From assembly GCA_023412995.1 (NCBI GenBank), contig JAEZQS010000303.1:1-12725 (forward strand): a stretch of DNA of 12,725 nucleotides. The letters are read 5' to 3'. Shown piece by piece: positions 1-6,486 of this stretch. Each line of letters starts with the position of its first letter. Positions within the stretch are counted from its first letter, which is position 1. Source of the DNA: Pseudomonadota bacterium (GTDB taxonomy: Bacteria; Pseudomonadota; Gammaproteobacteria; Xanthomonadales; Rhodanobacteraceae). Under the pieces are notes generated by a model that was not told the origin of the DNA, did no database searches, and worked only from the letters and a program-made list of their open reading frames with translations. Both the position numbers and the translations under genes were made by a program.

Positions 1-29
1 GCGCAACGTGCCGCCCGCCTCTTGCGCCG

Positions 30-701
30 ATGACACACGATTGCGACCAGCCGGGCAGGATGCTGCGACTGGCCGGGGCGACACCGCTCGCGGTGGGCCA
101 GCTGCGCCAGGTCTTCCAGGATCCACGCGACCCGCACCAGCTGATCAAGGTGGTGCGCGAGGACGCCATCGAACGGCGCTGGGGCGCGGGAGTCCGCTGG
201 TACAAGCGCCTGCCGCGCGCGCGGCACTACACCGGTTACGTGCGCGAACTGAAGGAATACATCGCCACCTGTGCCCGGCATCCCGACCGTCACGCGCCCA
301 TTTCGCGCATGGTGGGCCTCGTGCAGACCGACCTTGGGCTCGGCCTGGTGGTGGAAAAGGTGCGCGGCGCCGACGGCGGGATGGCACCGACGCTGGCCAC
401 CCGCTACGCCGCCGAGGGCGGCTTCAGCGCGTCGATCGAGCGGGACCTCGCCGAGTTCCGCGCTTCCCTTCTCGCCTGCAACGTCATCGTCGGTGACCTG
501 CACGCCTGGAACATCGTCTACGGCACCGATTCGCGCGGCGGCCCGCGCTTCGTGATGGTGGACGGCTTCGGCGAGAAGCTGGCGATCCCGCTCACCTCGA
601 TGAGCCGTCGCTACAACCGCCACAACACGCTGCGCCGGATCCAGCGCATGCGCCTGCAGTTGCCGCAGCTCGTGCCGCTGCCCGGGACGGCAGCAGGCTG
701 A
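30..701 (+). CDS. yrbL: YrbL-family kinase-fold protein
   Basis: The 223-residue protein resembles the YrbL family (PhoP regulatory network protein), which has a protein-kinase-like fold and no firmly known substrate. Visible kinase-like elements are an IKVV strand with K40, an RELKEY helix with E73, a catalytic-loop-like VGDLHAWNIVY (D156, H158, N161) and a metal-loop-like VDGFGEK (D178) in place of DFG. The loop is DLHAWN rather than the canonical HRDxxxxN, so catalysis is not certain. No signal peptide or membrane segment is seen, so a cytosolic location is expected. Family similarity begins at the second Met (MLRLAGATPL, ATG at 60), which lines up with the MIRL start of E. coli YrbL. The true start may be 60, because neither site has a strong ribosome binding site. 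The frame stays open to the left edge. It converges with the downstream glycosyltransferase gene, 5 bp apart. The family call rests on recalled motifs. Confidence 0.8.
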   Translation: MTHDCDQPGRMLRLAGATPLAVGQLRQVFQDPRDPHQLIKVVREDAIERRWGAGVRWYKRLPRARHYTGYVRELKEYIATCARHPDRHAPISRMVGLVQTDLGLGLVVEKVRGADGGMAPTLATRYAAEGGFSASIERDLAEFRASLLACNVIVGDLHAWNIVYGTDSRGGPRFVMVDGFGEKLAIPLTSMSRRYNRHNTLRRIQRMRLQLPQLVPLPGTAAG

Positions 702-706
702 CCGCG

Positions 707-2452
707 TCAGTTGCCGCCACCGCCACCATCGTCGCCGCTGTCGTCCTCCTTCGCGGCCTCGTCGGCCGGTACGCAGCCGGGCTTCACCGCATCGATGCCG
801 AACAGCCACCATTCGCGGCGGTTGGCGTGGCCGACGTGCATGGCGCGCAGCTTGTCCACGCACGTGCCCATCGCGTCCTCGAGGATGAAGACGCGCCGGT
901 GCGCCGGATCTTCCGCCAGCCAGCGAACCGCATGGGCGTACTGGGTGGGTGAATCGAGGCGGAAGCCGAACTCGCGCACCGGGCCGTCCGCCATCAGCAG
1001 GTTCTGTTCCTTCCACGAGACCATGCCGATCTCGATGCCCGGCCCGGCCATCGCGCGTGCCTGGCGCATCACGCCGGCCGAGGAACTGGAATCGTTGAGC
1101 AGCGGGTAGGCCCACAGGCTCCAGATGATCCACAACCCCGCGATGCCGGCCAGCAGCGCATGCACGCCGCGGCGCGGGCGGAACACGGCCGCGCCAGCGA
1201 GCAGGGCGAGGCCGATCGCCAGCACCATGCCCCACACCAGGTGCCCGAGGCCTTCCAGCTCGCGCCGGCGCAGGAAGTCTTCCGCAGCGGCCGAATGGCC
1301 GAGCAGCGCCCACAGCCCGGCGCCGGCCACCACGAGGCCGCCGACCACGCCGATGGCGAAGGCGGTGTTGCGCAGCCAGCGGGCCTGCGCGACCTCGACC
1401 AGCGTCGGCGCCATCGCCAGCGCCAGCATCGGCAGCACCGGCATCAGGTAGACGTCGCGCTTGCCGACCGGGATGCTGAAGAAGACGATCACCAGCAGCG
1501 ACCACGCCAGCGGCAGCAGCACGCGCGGGTCGCGTGCCTTGAGCGACTGCCACCAGCGCGGGATGGCCGGGACGTAGGCCAGCGACAGCGGGAACCAGTT
1601 GAAGAGCAGGATCGGCAGGTAGTACCAGACCGGCTGCGGATGCGACCACGAACCGCCGTAGCGTCCGGCGGTCTGGCGGAAGAAGAGGTCGTCCACGTAG
1701 GCGGCGTACTCGGGCGTGCCGCGAGCGCGTGCGACCAGCAGCACGGCCAGCCCCCACGCCAGCACCGGCGCGAGGAATGCCAGTGCGCCGCCCAGCCAGT
1801 GCCACGCCGAGCGCGTCGTGCGGGTGACGCCGTCCCAGCCGCGCACGCGCGCAAACACGTAGGGCAGCAACATCAGCAGCGCGAGGATGCCGACGCCCTT
1901 GGTGATCACGCCCAGGCCCGCCGCGAAGCAGCCCAGCCAGTACGCCCGCCAGTTCGGTCCGCGCAGCAGGTGCAGCAGCAGTCCCCAGTTCGCCAGCGTG
2001 ATCCATCCCATGACGAGCGGATCGATCTGCGCGCGCTTGACCTGGTACATGAACTGGAACGCAAACAGCACGCCGATGGCCGCGAACAGGCCGGCGCGGT
2101 GGCTCCACAGGCGGCGGCCGAGGTCGTAGGTGAGCCCCAGCGTGAGCAGGCCGGCGAGGAGCGAGGGCAGCAGGAACGCGACGCGCCAGCTGCGTACCAC
2201 CTCGTAGCTGAGCGCCTGCAGCCAGAACAGCATCGGCGGCTTGTCCGAATACAGCTCGAAGCCGCGGTGCGGGAACAGCCAGTCGCCCGACTCCACCATC
2301 TGCTTCGCCACCAGCGCGAAACGCGGTTCGTCCGATGGCCACGGATCACGCAGGCCGATGCCGAGCGCCAGCAGGACCAGCGCCAGCAGCATGAACAGCA
2401 GGAACTCGCGGCGCTCGCGGGAAGCGGCGGTCGCAGCTAGCGGCATGGCCAT
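707..2452 (-). CDS. ArnT/PMT-like GT-C family glycosyltransferase (GT39/GT83 type)
   Basis: This 581-residue integral membrane protein has about twelve hydrophobic segments up to residue ~450, then a ~130-residue soluble tail. Diagnostic of the PMT/ArnT GT-C superfamily are the first periplasmic loop motif WPSDEPRFALVAKQMVESGDW (quoted in part: DEPRF, D41 E42), SDKPPMLFW (K71) after it, and the later FFSIPVGKRDVYLMP block. Such enzymes move a sugar from a polyprenyl-phosphate donor onto lipid A, protein or glycan on the periplasmic side. The acceptor here cannot be read from the sequence. The length is close to that of ArnT (about 550). The C-terminus is a low-complexity acidic/glycine tail (DDSGDDGGGGGN). 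ATG at 2452 and ATG at 2446 are both possible starts, and no good ribosome binding site separates them. There are no arnBCAD neighbours, so aminoarabinose transfer is not implied. Confidence 0.88.
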   Translation of the reverse strand: MAMPLAATAASRERREFLLFMLLALVLLALGIGLRDPWPSDEPRFALVAKQMVESGDWLFPHRGFELYSDKPPMLFWLQALSYEVVRSWRVAFLLPSLLAGLLTLGLTYDLGRRLWSHRAGLFAAIGVLFAFQFMYQVKRAQIDPLVMGWITLANWGLLLHLLRGPNWRAYWLGCFAAGLGVITKGVGILALLMLLPYVFARVRGWDGVTRTTRSAWHWLGGALAFLAPVLAWGLAVLLVARARGTPEYAAYVDDLFFRQTAGRYGGSWSHPQPVWYYLPILLFNWFPLSLAYVPAIPRWWQSLKARDPRVLLPLAWSLLVIVFFSIPVGKRDVYLMPVLPMLALAMAPTLVEVAQARWLRNTAFAIGVVGGLVVAGAGLWALLGHSAAAEDFLRRRELEGLGHLVWGMVLAIGLALLAGAAVFRPRRGVHALLAGIAGLWIIWSLWAYPLLNDSSSSAGVMRQARAMAGPGIEIGMVSWKEQNLLMADGPVREFGFRLDSPTQYAHAVRWLAEDPAHRRVFILEDAMGTCVDKLRAMHVGHANRREWWLFGIDAVKPGCVPADEAAKEDDSGDDGGGGGN

Positions 2453-2537
2453 CGGTCGAACCCGTGCGGAGGCAGCGCACTATGCTAGCAGCAGCGCTGC
2501 TCCGGCACGGCGCGCGCTTCGATCGCGAGGCCAGCCG

Positions 2538-2948
2538 TCAGCGAGCCGGATCCCGCGCGGCGCGAAGCCGTTCCATGTCGGCGCGCAGGCGCCTGCCATC
2601 GAGGCGGTCGATGCGCTGGATCGGGCAGCGCTCGCCGCCTGCCACGATCGCATCGACCCCGCCGCGCGCATGCGGGCCCGCCTCGAGCCCGATGGTGGCC
2701 GCACGCTCGAGCGCGAAGCAGGGACCGAACAGCGTCACCAGCGCCGCGCGCGTCGGGGCGCTCCAGACCACCACGTGGCTTGCGTCGGGCGTCGACCAGT
2801 CATCGACGCGCATGGCATCGAAGGACAGATCCGGCCCCTGCACGTAGCGCTGGTAGTCGGGCATGCCCGACGCCTGGCGATTCGTCGCCGGGGTACCGGC
2901 GCAGGCCGCGACCACGGTCGCGAGCAGGAGGGCAGGCAATGGCTTCAC
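2538..2948 (-). CDS. Small lipoprotein, DUF6491-like
   Basis: This 136-residue protein starts with GTG at 2948. It opens with a lipoprotein signal peptide (MKPLPALLLATVVAAC) whose lipobox V-A-A-C puts the lipidated cysteine at residue 16. The mature part of about 120 residues is therefore expected to be membrane-anchored on the outside of the inner membrane or on the outer membrane. Two further cysteines, C77 in LFGPCFALE and C108 in GERCPIQRIDRLDG, could form a disulfide. The CPIQRIDRLDG ending recalls the DUF6491 family seen in Xanthomonadaceae and relatives, a family of unknown function. The gene lies upstream of the glycosyltransferase on the same strand with an 85-bp gap, and divergent from the 71-residue orphan. 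No function is proposed. The lipoprotein call is firm and the DUF name is from memory. Confidence 0.75.
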   Translation of the reverse strand: MKPLPALLLATVVAACAGTPATNRQASGMPDYQRYVQGPDLSFDAMRVDDWSTPDASHVVVWSAPTRAALVTLFGPCFALERAATIGLEAGPHARGGVDAIVAGGERCPIQRIDRLDGRRLRADMERLRAARDPAR

Positions 2949-3022
2949 GGTGTGTCGTCCAAGGCAGGAAATGTTTGCCGCGCCGACGACGGAAAAGCGC
3001 TCCCGCCACGACGTCGCCAGTA

Positions 3023-3053
3023 TGGTTAACCAGCGGGCAACACGGCGTTAACC
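3023..3053. promoter_or_regulatory. Paired GTTAAC sites, candidate operator
   Basis: The perfect 10-bp palindrome TGGTTAACCA lies at 3023-3032. A second GTTAACC lies at 3047-3053, with the two GTTAAC centres 22 bp apart, about two helical turns. The sites sit in the 160-bp spacer between the divergent lipoprotein and 71-residue genes, and stand out as A+T-rich in very G+C-rich DNA. A dimeric repressor could bind here. GGTTAAC/GTTAACC could also pair as a 7-bp stem. Function is inferred from position only. Confidence 0.3.
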
Positions 3054-3098
3054 GGGCCGACACCGCCCGTCGGGTAGCCTTGCCGCCACCCATCGTGC

Positions 3099-3104
3099 AG
3101 GAGG
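3099..3104 (+). promoter_or_regulatory. Strong ribosome binding site for the 71-residue ORF
   Basis: A full AGGAGG lies 4 bases before the ATG at 3109. It is the strongest Shine-Dalgarno sequence noticed in the window and supports this small ORF as real and its start as correct. Confidence 0.8.
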
Positions 3105-3108
3105 CGCC

Positions 3109-3324
3109 ATGACAGACCAGCGACGCATCGAGCTCACCGTGCTCGGCTACCGGATCGAACGCGTGCAGGAGCTCGACGAACGCGGCGACGTGGCGCGCCA
3201 GCGATACCACGTACTGGCCCCCGGCACCGATGCGCTGCTTGGAAGTTTCGCGCAGCGCGTTGAAGCGGAGCGCGAGATCGTCGCGCGCGAGCTGCGTGCC
3301 CAGCCGCGGATGCCGGCCTGGTGA
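3109..3324 (+). CDS. Small hypothetical protein (71 aa)
   Basis: I do not recognise a family. The 71-residue protein (MTDQRRIELTVLGYRIERVQ...) is soluble, rich in Arg and Glu, and has no signal peptide, cysteine or membrane segment. A predicted layout is N-terminal beta strands (IELTVLGYRIERV, RQRYHVLAP) followed by a helix (FAQRVEAEREIVARELRAQ). The strong AGGAGG 4 bases ahead of the ATG argues that it is translated. It is divergent from the lipoprotein gene and lies 52 bp upstream of the ArsC-family gene on the same strand. A shared transcript is possible, but the reductase has its own ribosome binding site. The pattern suits a small cytosolic accessory or nucleic-acid-associated protein, but nothing proves that. 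Confidence 0.7.
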   Translation: MTDQRRIELTVLGYRIERVQELDERGDVARQRYHVLAPGTDALLGSFAQRVEAEREIVARELRAQPRMPAW

Positions 3325-3376
3325 GCCCCGCGGCGCGTGTGCGTATCATGGGAGGACTGTCGCCTTCGAGGTCCCC

Positions 3377-3727
3377 ATGGAAGAAGTGGTGATGCTGCAC
3401 AACCCGCGCTGCTCGAAATCGCGCGAGACGCTCGCGCTGCTGGGCGAGCGCGGCATCCAGCCGCGGATCGTCGATTACCTCGCGGCGCCGCCCTCGGTCG
3501 CGCAACTGGAAGACATCCTGGGCCGCCTTGGCGTCGAACCGCGCGCGCTGATGCGCCGCGACGAACCGGAATATGCCGAACTCGGCCTCGACGACCCCGG
3601 CATCGCCCGCGAGGCACTGATCGCCGCGATGCGCGCCCACCCCCGCCTGATCCAGCGCCCGGTCGTCCTCGCCAATGGCAAGGCCGCCATCGGCCGCCCA
3701 CCCGAAGCCGTCCTCGCGATCCTGTAG
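3377..3727 (+). CDS. arsC: ArsC-family arsenate reductase (glutaredoxin type), YfgD-like
   Basis: The 116-residue thioredoxin-fold protein closely recalls E. coli YfgD and the ArsC family, which reduces arsenate with glutaredoxin and glutathione. The N-terminal loop HNPRCSKSRETLALL carries the nucleophile C12. Arginines matching the anion-binding set of plasmid R773 ArsC fall at R60, R94 (LIQRPVVLANG) and R107 (IGRPPEAVL). The start at 3377 is favoured by a GAGG 5 bases upstream and by homology beginning there. The frame is open further upstream, but that part does not resemble the family. It is 116 residues long against about 119 for YfgD and 141 for classical ArsC. There is no arsR, arsB or acr3 beside it, so a general thiol-redox role of the YfgD kind is as likely as true arsenic resistance. 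The gene ends 23 bp before a large inverted-repeat element. Confidence 0.9.
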   Translation: MEEVVMLHNPRCSKSRETLALLGERGIQPRIVDYLAAPPSVAQLEDILGRLGVEPRALMRRDEPEYAELGLDDPGIAREALIAAMRAHPRLIQRPVVLANGKAAIGRPPEAVLAIL

Positions 3728-3750
3728 CCGAGGCGCGCGTCGAAGCCAAA

Positions 3751-3990
3751 GATTGCAACACGAAGCAACGAAGAAGAGCAGAAGCAGAAGCTTTTGACAC
3801 GGAGCACACGGAGCACACGGAGAAAAGCCCAGGGCAGGGAAAGCGGTTTGAATCCCTGCAACCGTCTTCCTGCAGGACTCGGCGGCGAACCGGATGACCT
3901 TGTCCCTTTTTCCATTGCTTTCTCTGTGTGCTCTGCGTGCTCCGTGTTGAAGGCTTCTGATTTTCCGCTTGTGCTTTTCCGTGGCCCCTG
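3751..3990. repeat. Large imperfect inverted-repeat element between convergent genes
   Basis: This element nearly fills the spacer between the ArsC-family stop and the omega-amidase stop. Left arm 3785-3827 and right arm 3917-3959 are inverted copies, matching at 35 of the first 41 positions. Weaker inverted similarity continues outward to about 3757 and 3985. The left arm holds a 9-bp tandem, ACACGGAGC at 3797 and 3806 and ACACGGAGA at 3815. The centre carries smaller hairpins: CAGGGA/TCCCTG (3835-3840 and 3853-3858) and the palindrome TCCTGCAGGA (3868-3877). It is A+T-richer than its surroundings. The six-frame readings (TEHTEHTEK, RVLRVLRV) are the spurious-ORF signature I recall from dispersed repeats of this kind in many bacterial genomes. 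It has no transposase, so it is a MITE-like or REP-like non-coding unit, and a long hairpin here could stop transcription from both sides. Confidence 0.8.
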
Positions 3991-3991
3991 T

Positions 3992-4786
3992 CTACAGCAG
4001 CGCGAACGCATCCGCGTCCATCCACGCCGGGAAGCGCTCGCGATGGGCGGCAAGGGCGGCCGGTTCGAACGTCACGGTGACCACCTGCTCCTGCGCGCCG
4101 AGTTCCACCAGCGGCTGGCCGAGGAAGTCGATGGCGGCGCTGTCGCCGGCATAGGCGAGTCCGTTGCCGTCGCTGCCGACGCGGTTGACGCCGACGCAAC
4201 AGGCGAGGTTCTCGATCGCGCGCGCACGCAGCAGGGTGCGCCAGGCGTGGCGGCGGGGGCTGGGCCAGTTCGCCACGAACAGCAGCAGGTCGTAGTCGAA
4301 GCGGCCGCTTGCCGTGTCGTGGCGGTTGCGCAGCCACACCGGGAAACGCAGGTCGTAGCAGACTTCGGCGCGGATGCGCCATCCGGCGAGTTCCACCACC
4401 AGCGGCGCATCGCCAACGGCGTAGCGTTCGTGTTCCTTCGCCATGCGGAACAGGTGCCGCTTGTCGTAGGTGGCAAAGCTTCCGTCCGGGCGCATCCACA
4501 GCAGCCGGTTGACGCAGCGCCCGCCCTCGCGCACCACCAGGCTGCCGGTCACCACTGCGCCCACCTCGCGCGCCAGTTCGCGCAGCCAGGCCAGCCCCGG
4601 GCCGTCCATCGTCTCGGCCTGGTCGGTGGTCTCGTTGGTGAAGCCCGACAGGAAGGTTTCCGGCAGCACCACGAGGTCCGACTGGCCCGCCACGCGGCGC
4701 ACCAGCTCGCCGTAATAGGCACGGTTGCCTGCGGCGTCGTGCCAGCGCGTCTCGCCCTGCACGAGGGTCACGCGCAGGGGCTGCAT
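3992..4786 (-). CDS. Omega-amidase, YafV/Nit2-like (carbon-nitrogen hydrolase)
   Basis: The 264-residue nitrilase-superfamily protein has the complete Glu-Lys-Cys triad: E43 in VLPETFLSGFTNE, K109 in YDKRHLF and C143 in EVCYDLRFPVW. The GFTNE, DKRHLF and CYDLRFPVW blocks match the YafV/Nit2/MtnU omega-amidase branch, which hydrolyses 2-oxoglutaramate or 2-oxosuccinamate to the free 2-oxo acid plus ammonia. The length equals that of YafV (about 256). It lacks a signal peptide and should be cytosolic. The start at 4786 (MQPLRVTLVQGE) is 5 bp after the aminotransferase stop, so translational coupling is likely. The same frame is open far upstream, but that part only shadows the aminotransferase. 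Next to a YbdL-type aminotransferase, its probable job is to remove the amide product of glutamine- or methionine-linked transamination. Confidence 0.9.
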   Translation of the reverse strand: MQPLRVTLVQGETRWHDAAGNRAYYGELVRRVAGQSDLVVLPETFLSGFTNETTDQAETMDGPGLAWLRELAREVGAVVTGSLVVREGGRCVNRLLWMRPDGSFATYDKRHLFRMAKEHERYAVGDAPLVVELAGWRIRAEVCYDLRFPVWLRNRHDTASGRFDYDLLLFVANWPSPRRHAWRTLLRARAIENLACCVGVNRVGSDGNGLAYAGDSAAIDFLGQPLVELGAQEQVVTVTFEPAALAAHRERFPAWMDADAFALL

Positions 4787-4791
4787 CGCAC

Positions 4792-5940
4792 TCACAGCCG
4801 GCACAGCCGGGCGGCTGCCTGCTCCAGCGTGGCATCGGTCTTTGCAAAGCAGAACCGCACGAGGTGCTGCCCGGCCGGCGTCGTTTCCTGGAACGCCGAC
4901 AGCGGGATGGCGGCCACGCCGCCCTCGCGCGCCAGCCATTCGCAGAACGAAAGATCGTCGCGCGCGTCGATGGCGGAATAGTCGGCCAGCTGGAAGTAGG
5001 CTCCCGCGACCGGCAGCAGGCGGAAGCGCGAGCCCGCCATTAGTGCGCGGAAGCGGTCGCGCCGTTCCTGGTAGAACGCGGGCAGGCCCTGCCAGTGGCC
5101 GGGGTCGCTTTCCAGCACGGCAGCCAGTGCCCACTGCGCGGGCGTGAACGTGCAGAACGTCAGGTACTGGTGCACCTTGCGGAACTCGGTGGTAAGCAGG
5201 CGCGGCGCGATGCAGTAGCCCACCTTCCAGCCCGTGCAGTGGAAGGTCTTGCCGAATGAGCCGATGACGAAGCTGCGCGTGGCCAGTTCCGGATGGCGCA
5301 GCACGCCCTCGTGGCGCGCGCCATCGAACACGATGTGCTCGTAGACCTCGTCGGAAAGCACCAGGATGCCGTTGTCGCGGGTGAGCGCGGCCAGCTGGTC
5401 GAGGTCGGCGGCGGAAAACACCGAGCCGGTCGGGTTGTGCGGCGTGTTGACCAGAATCATGCGCGTGCGCGGGGTGACCGCGTCGGCGATGCGCTGCCAG
5501 TCCGGGGTGAAGTCGCGCGGGTCCAGCGGCACGTGCACGGCGCGTCCGCCATTGAGCTCGATCGCCGGCTCGTAGCTGTCGTAGCAGGGATCGAGGACGA
5601 TCACCTCGTCGCCGGTACGCACCACTGCCGCGATCGCGGCGAACAGGGACTCGGTCGCGCCAGACGTGACGGTGACCTCGCTGCCGGCATCCACCTTGCA
5701 CGCGTAGGTCGAAGCGGCCTTGGCGGCGATCGCCTCGCGCAGCGAGGCAATGCCGGGCATCGGGGCATACTGGTTGTGGCCCTCGTCCATCGCGCGCGCG
5801 AGCGCCTCGCGCAAGGTGCGCGGCGCATCGAAATCGGGAAAGCCCTGGCCGAGGTTGATGGCCTTGTGCTCGGCCGCGAGCTGGCTCATCACCGAGAAGA
5901 TCGTGGTGCCGACCTTCGGCAGCTTGGTATGGATCTGCAT
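4792..5940 (-). CDS. PLP-dependent aminotransferase, YbdL/MtnE-like (methionine/glutamine/aromatic)
   Basis: The 382-residue class I/II aminotransferase closely recalls E. coli YbdL (methionine aminotransferase) and glutamine transaminase K/kynurenine aminotransferases. Motifs in order are INLGQGFPDFD (29-38), HNQYAPMPG (55-63), VTSGATESL (91-99), NTPHNPTG (165-172, N169), LSDEVYEHIVFDG (D197, Y200), SFGKTFHCTGWKVGY with the PLP lysine K231, and LVRFCFAK with the substrate-carboxylate arginine R362. Length and motifs are complete, and no signal peptide is present. The start ATG at 5940 gives MQIHTKLPKVGTTIFSVMSQL, the usual family beginning. It is the first gene of a two-gene unit with the omega-amidase, 5 bp downstream. 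The likely role is transamination of 4-methylthio-2-oxobutanoate or aromatic 2-oxo acids with glutamine or methionine. The exact substrate is inferred. Confidence 0.92.
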   Translation of the reverse strand: MQIHTKLPKVGTTIFSVMSQLAAEHKAINLGQGFPDFDAPRTLREALARAMDEGHNQYAPMPGIASLREAIAAKAASTYACKVDAGSEVTVTSGATESLFAAIAAVVRTGDEVIVLDPCYDSYEPAIELNGGRAVHVPLDPRDFTPDWQRIADAVTPRTRMILVNTPHNPTGSVFSAADLDQLAALTRDNGILVLSDEVYEHIVFDGARHEGVLRHPELATRSFVIGSFGKTFHCTGWKVGYCIAPRLLTTEFRKVHQYLTFCTFTPAQWALAAVLESDPGHWQGLPAFYQERRDRFRALMAGSRFRLLPVAGAYFQLADYSAIDARDDLSFCEWLAREGGVAAIPLSAFQETTPAGQHLVRFCFAKTDATLEQAAARLCRL

Positions 5941-6049
5941 CGCGCGAGGGCGTCCTGGCGGCCAGTGCCGGAACGGGCGATCCTAGCATGCACGTCGATG
6001 CCGCCCCGCCCCGCGCACCCTCCTTCGGCGCCTCCCCGCCGGATCCGCC

Positions 6050-6475
6050 TCAGCGCCGCTGCCAGTACCAGGCGCCCAGCACCACCAGGCCGGCAGCCGC
6101 CACCGCGATGGCGGCGGCAGGGCGTGCCCGACCGCGGCGTCCAAGGTCCTCGATCAGACCCTCGACGACGTCGATGCGATCGGCCGCCAGCAGCATCATC
6201 CAGTGGCGCAGGTTGCTCTCGCTGTGGCGGAACGCGCGCCGCCGGATCATGCCGCTGAGACCGCGCGGAGGCAGCGCCGAGCCGAATACCGGCGTGATCC
6301 CGGGCCGCTCGATGGAATGCAGCACCTCCACCGTCTGTGGCTGCTGGGCAGGCTTGCCGAAGGGCGCGCCCTGCAGCCGTGGCGGCATGCGTTCCATCGG
6401 GACGGCGGGGCGGCGCGTCGGGTCGAGATCGGCGCCCCAGCCCGGAATGTGCGAATGGTCGATGTGCGTGGGCAT
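6050..6475 (-). CDS. Tail-anchored hypothetical protein linked to the dehydrogenase
   Basis: I do not know a function for this 141-residue protein. The N-terminal part (MPTHIDHSHIPGWGADLDPTRR, His/Pro-rich, and the PMERMPPRLQG block) has no signal peptide. A middle segment (TVEVLHSIERPGITPVFGSALPP) is followed by an amphipathic, basic region (GLSGMIRRRAFRHSESNLRHW) and VVEGLIEDLGRR. One hydrophobic stretch at about 118-137 (AAAIAVAAAGLVVLGAWYW) next to the C-terminus predicts a tail-anchored inner-membrane protein with its bulk in the cytosol. The start is set by GAGGA 6 bases before the ATG, overlapping the stop region of the dehydrogenase gene, whose stop lies 9 bp away. The two genes are therefore almost certainly one operon. 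I recall similar proteins beside zinc dehydrogenases in other proteobacteria but cannot check this here. Confidence 0.8.
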   Translation of the reverse strand: MPTHIDHSHIPGWGADLDPTRRPAVPMERMPPRLQGAPFGKPAQQPQTVEVLHSIERPGITPVFGSALPPRGLSGMIRRRAFRHSESNLRHWMMLLAADRIDVVEGLIEDLGRRGRARPAAAIAVAAAGLVVLGAWYWQRR

Positions 6476-6481
6476 GGCGGG

Positions 6482-6486
6482 TCCTC
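6482..6486 (-). promoter_or_regulatory. Ribosome binding site overlapping the dehydrogenase stop
   Basis: GAGGA on the minus strand overlaps the TGA of the dehydrogenase (6485-6487) and lies 6 bases before the ATG of the tail-anchored protein. This arrangement indicates translational coupling of the pair. Confidence 0.7.

Noticed and set aside
8..496. A 162-codon frame at the left edge overlapping the YrbL-like gene.
   Set aside because: The frame at 30-701 carries clear kinase-fold motifs. This one is Arg/Pro/Gly-rich noise in another frame.
1160..2440. A 426-codon Gln/Arg-rich plus-strand frame opposite the glycosyltransferase.
   Set aside because: The composition mirrors Leu/Ala codons of the membrane protein on the other strand. 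No motif or ribosome binding site supports it.
3377..3727. An arsenic resistance operon.
   Set aside because: Only the ArsC-family gene is present. No ArsR-like regulator or arsenite pump is encoded nearby, and the sequence is closer to YfgD.
3992..5989. An open frame of 665 codons that would fuse the omega-amidase to 400 upstream residues.
   Set aside because: The upstream part is a shadow frame of the aminotransferase gene, has no family resemblance, and the amidase has a typical start at 4786. It is two genes, not a fusion.
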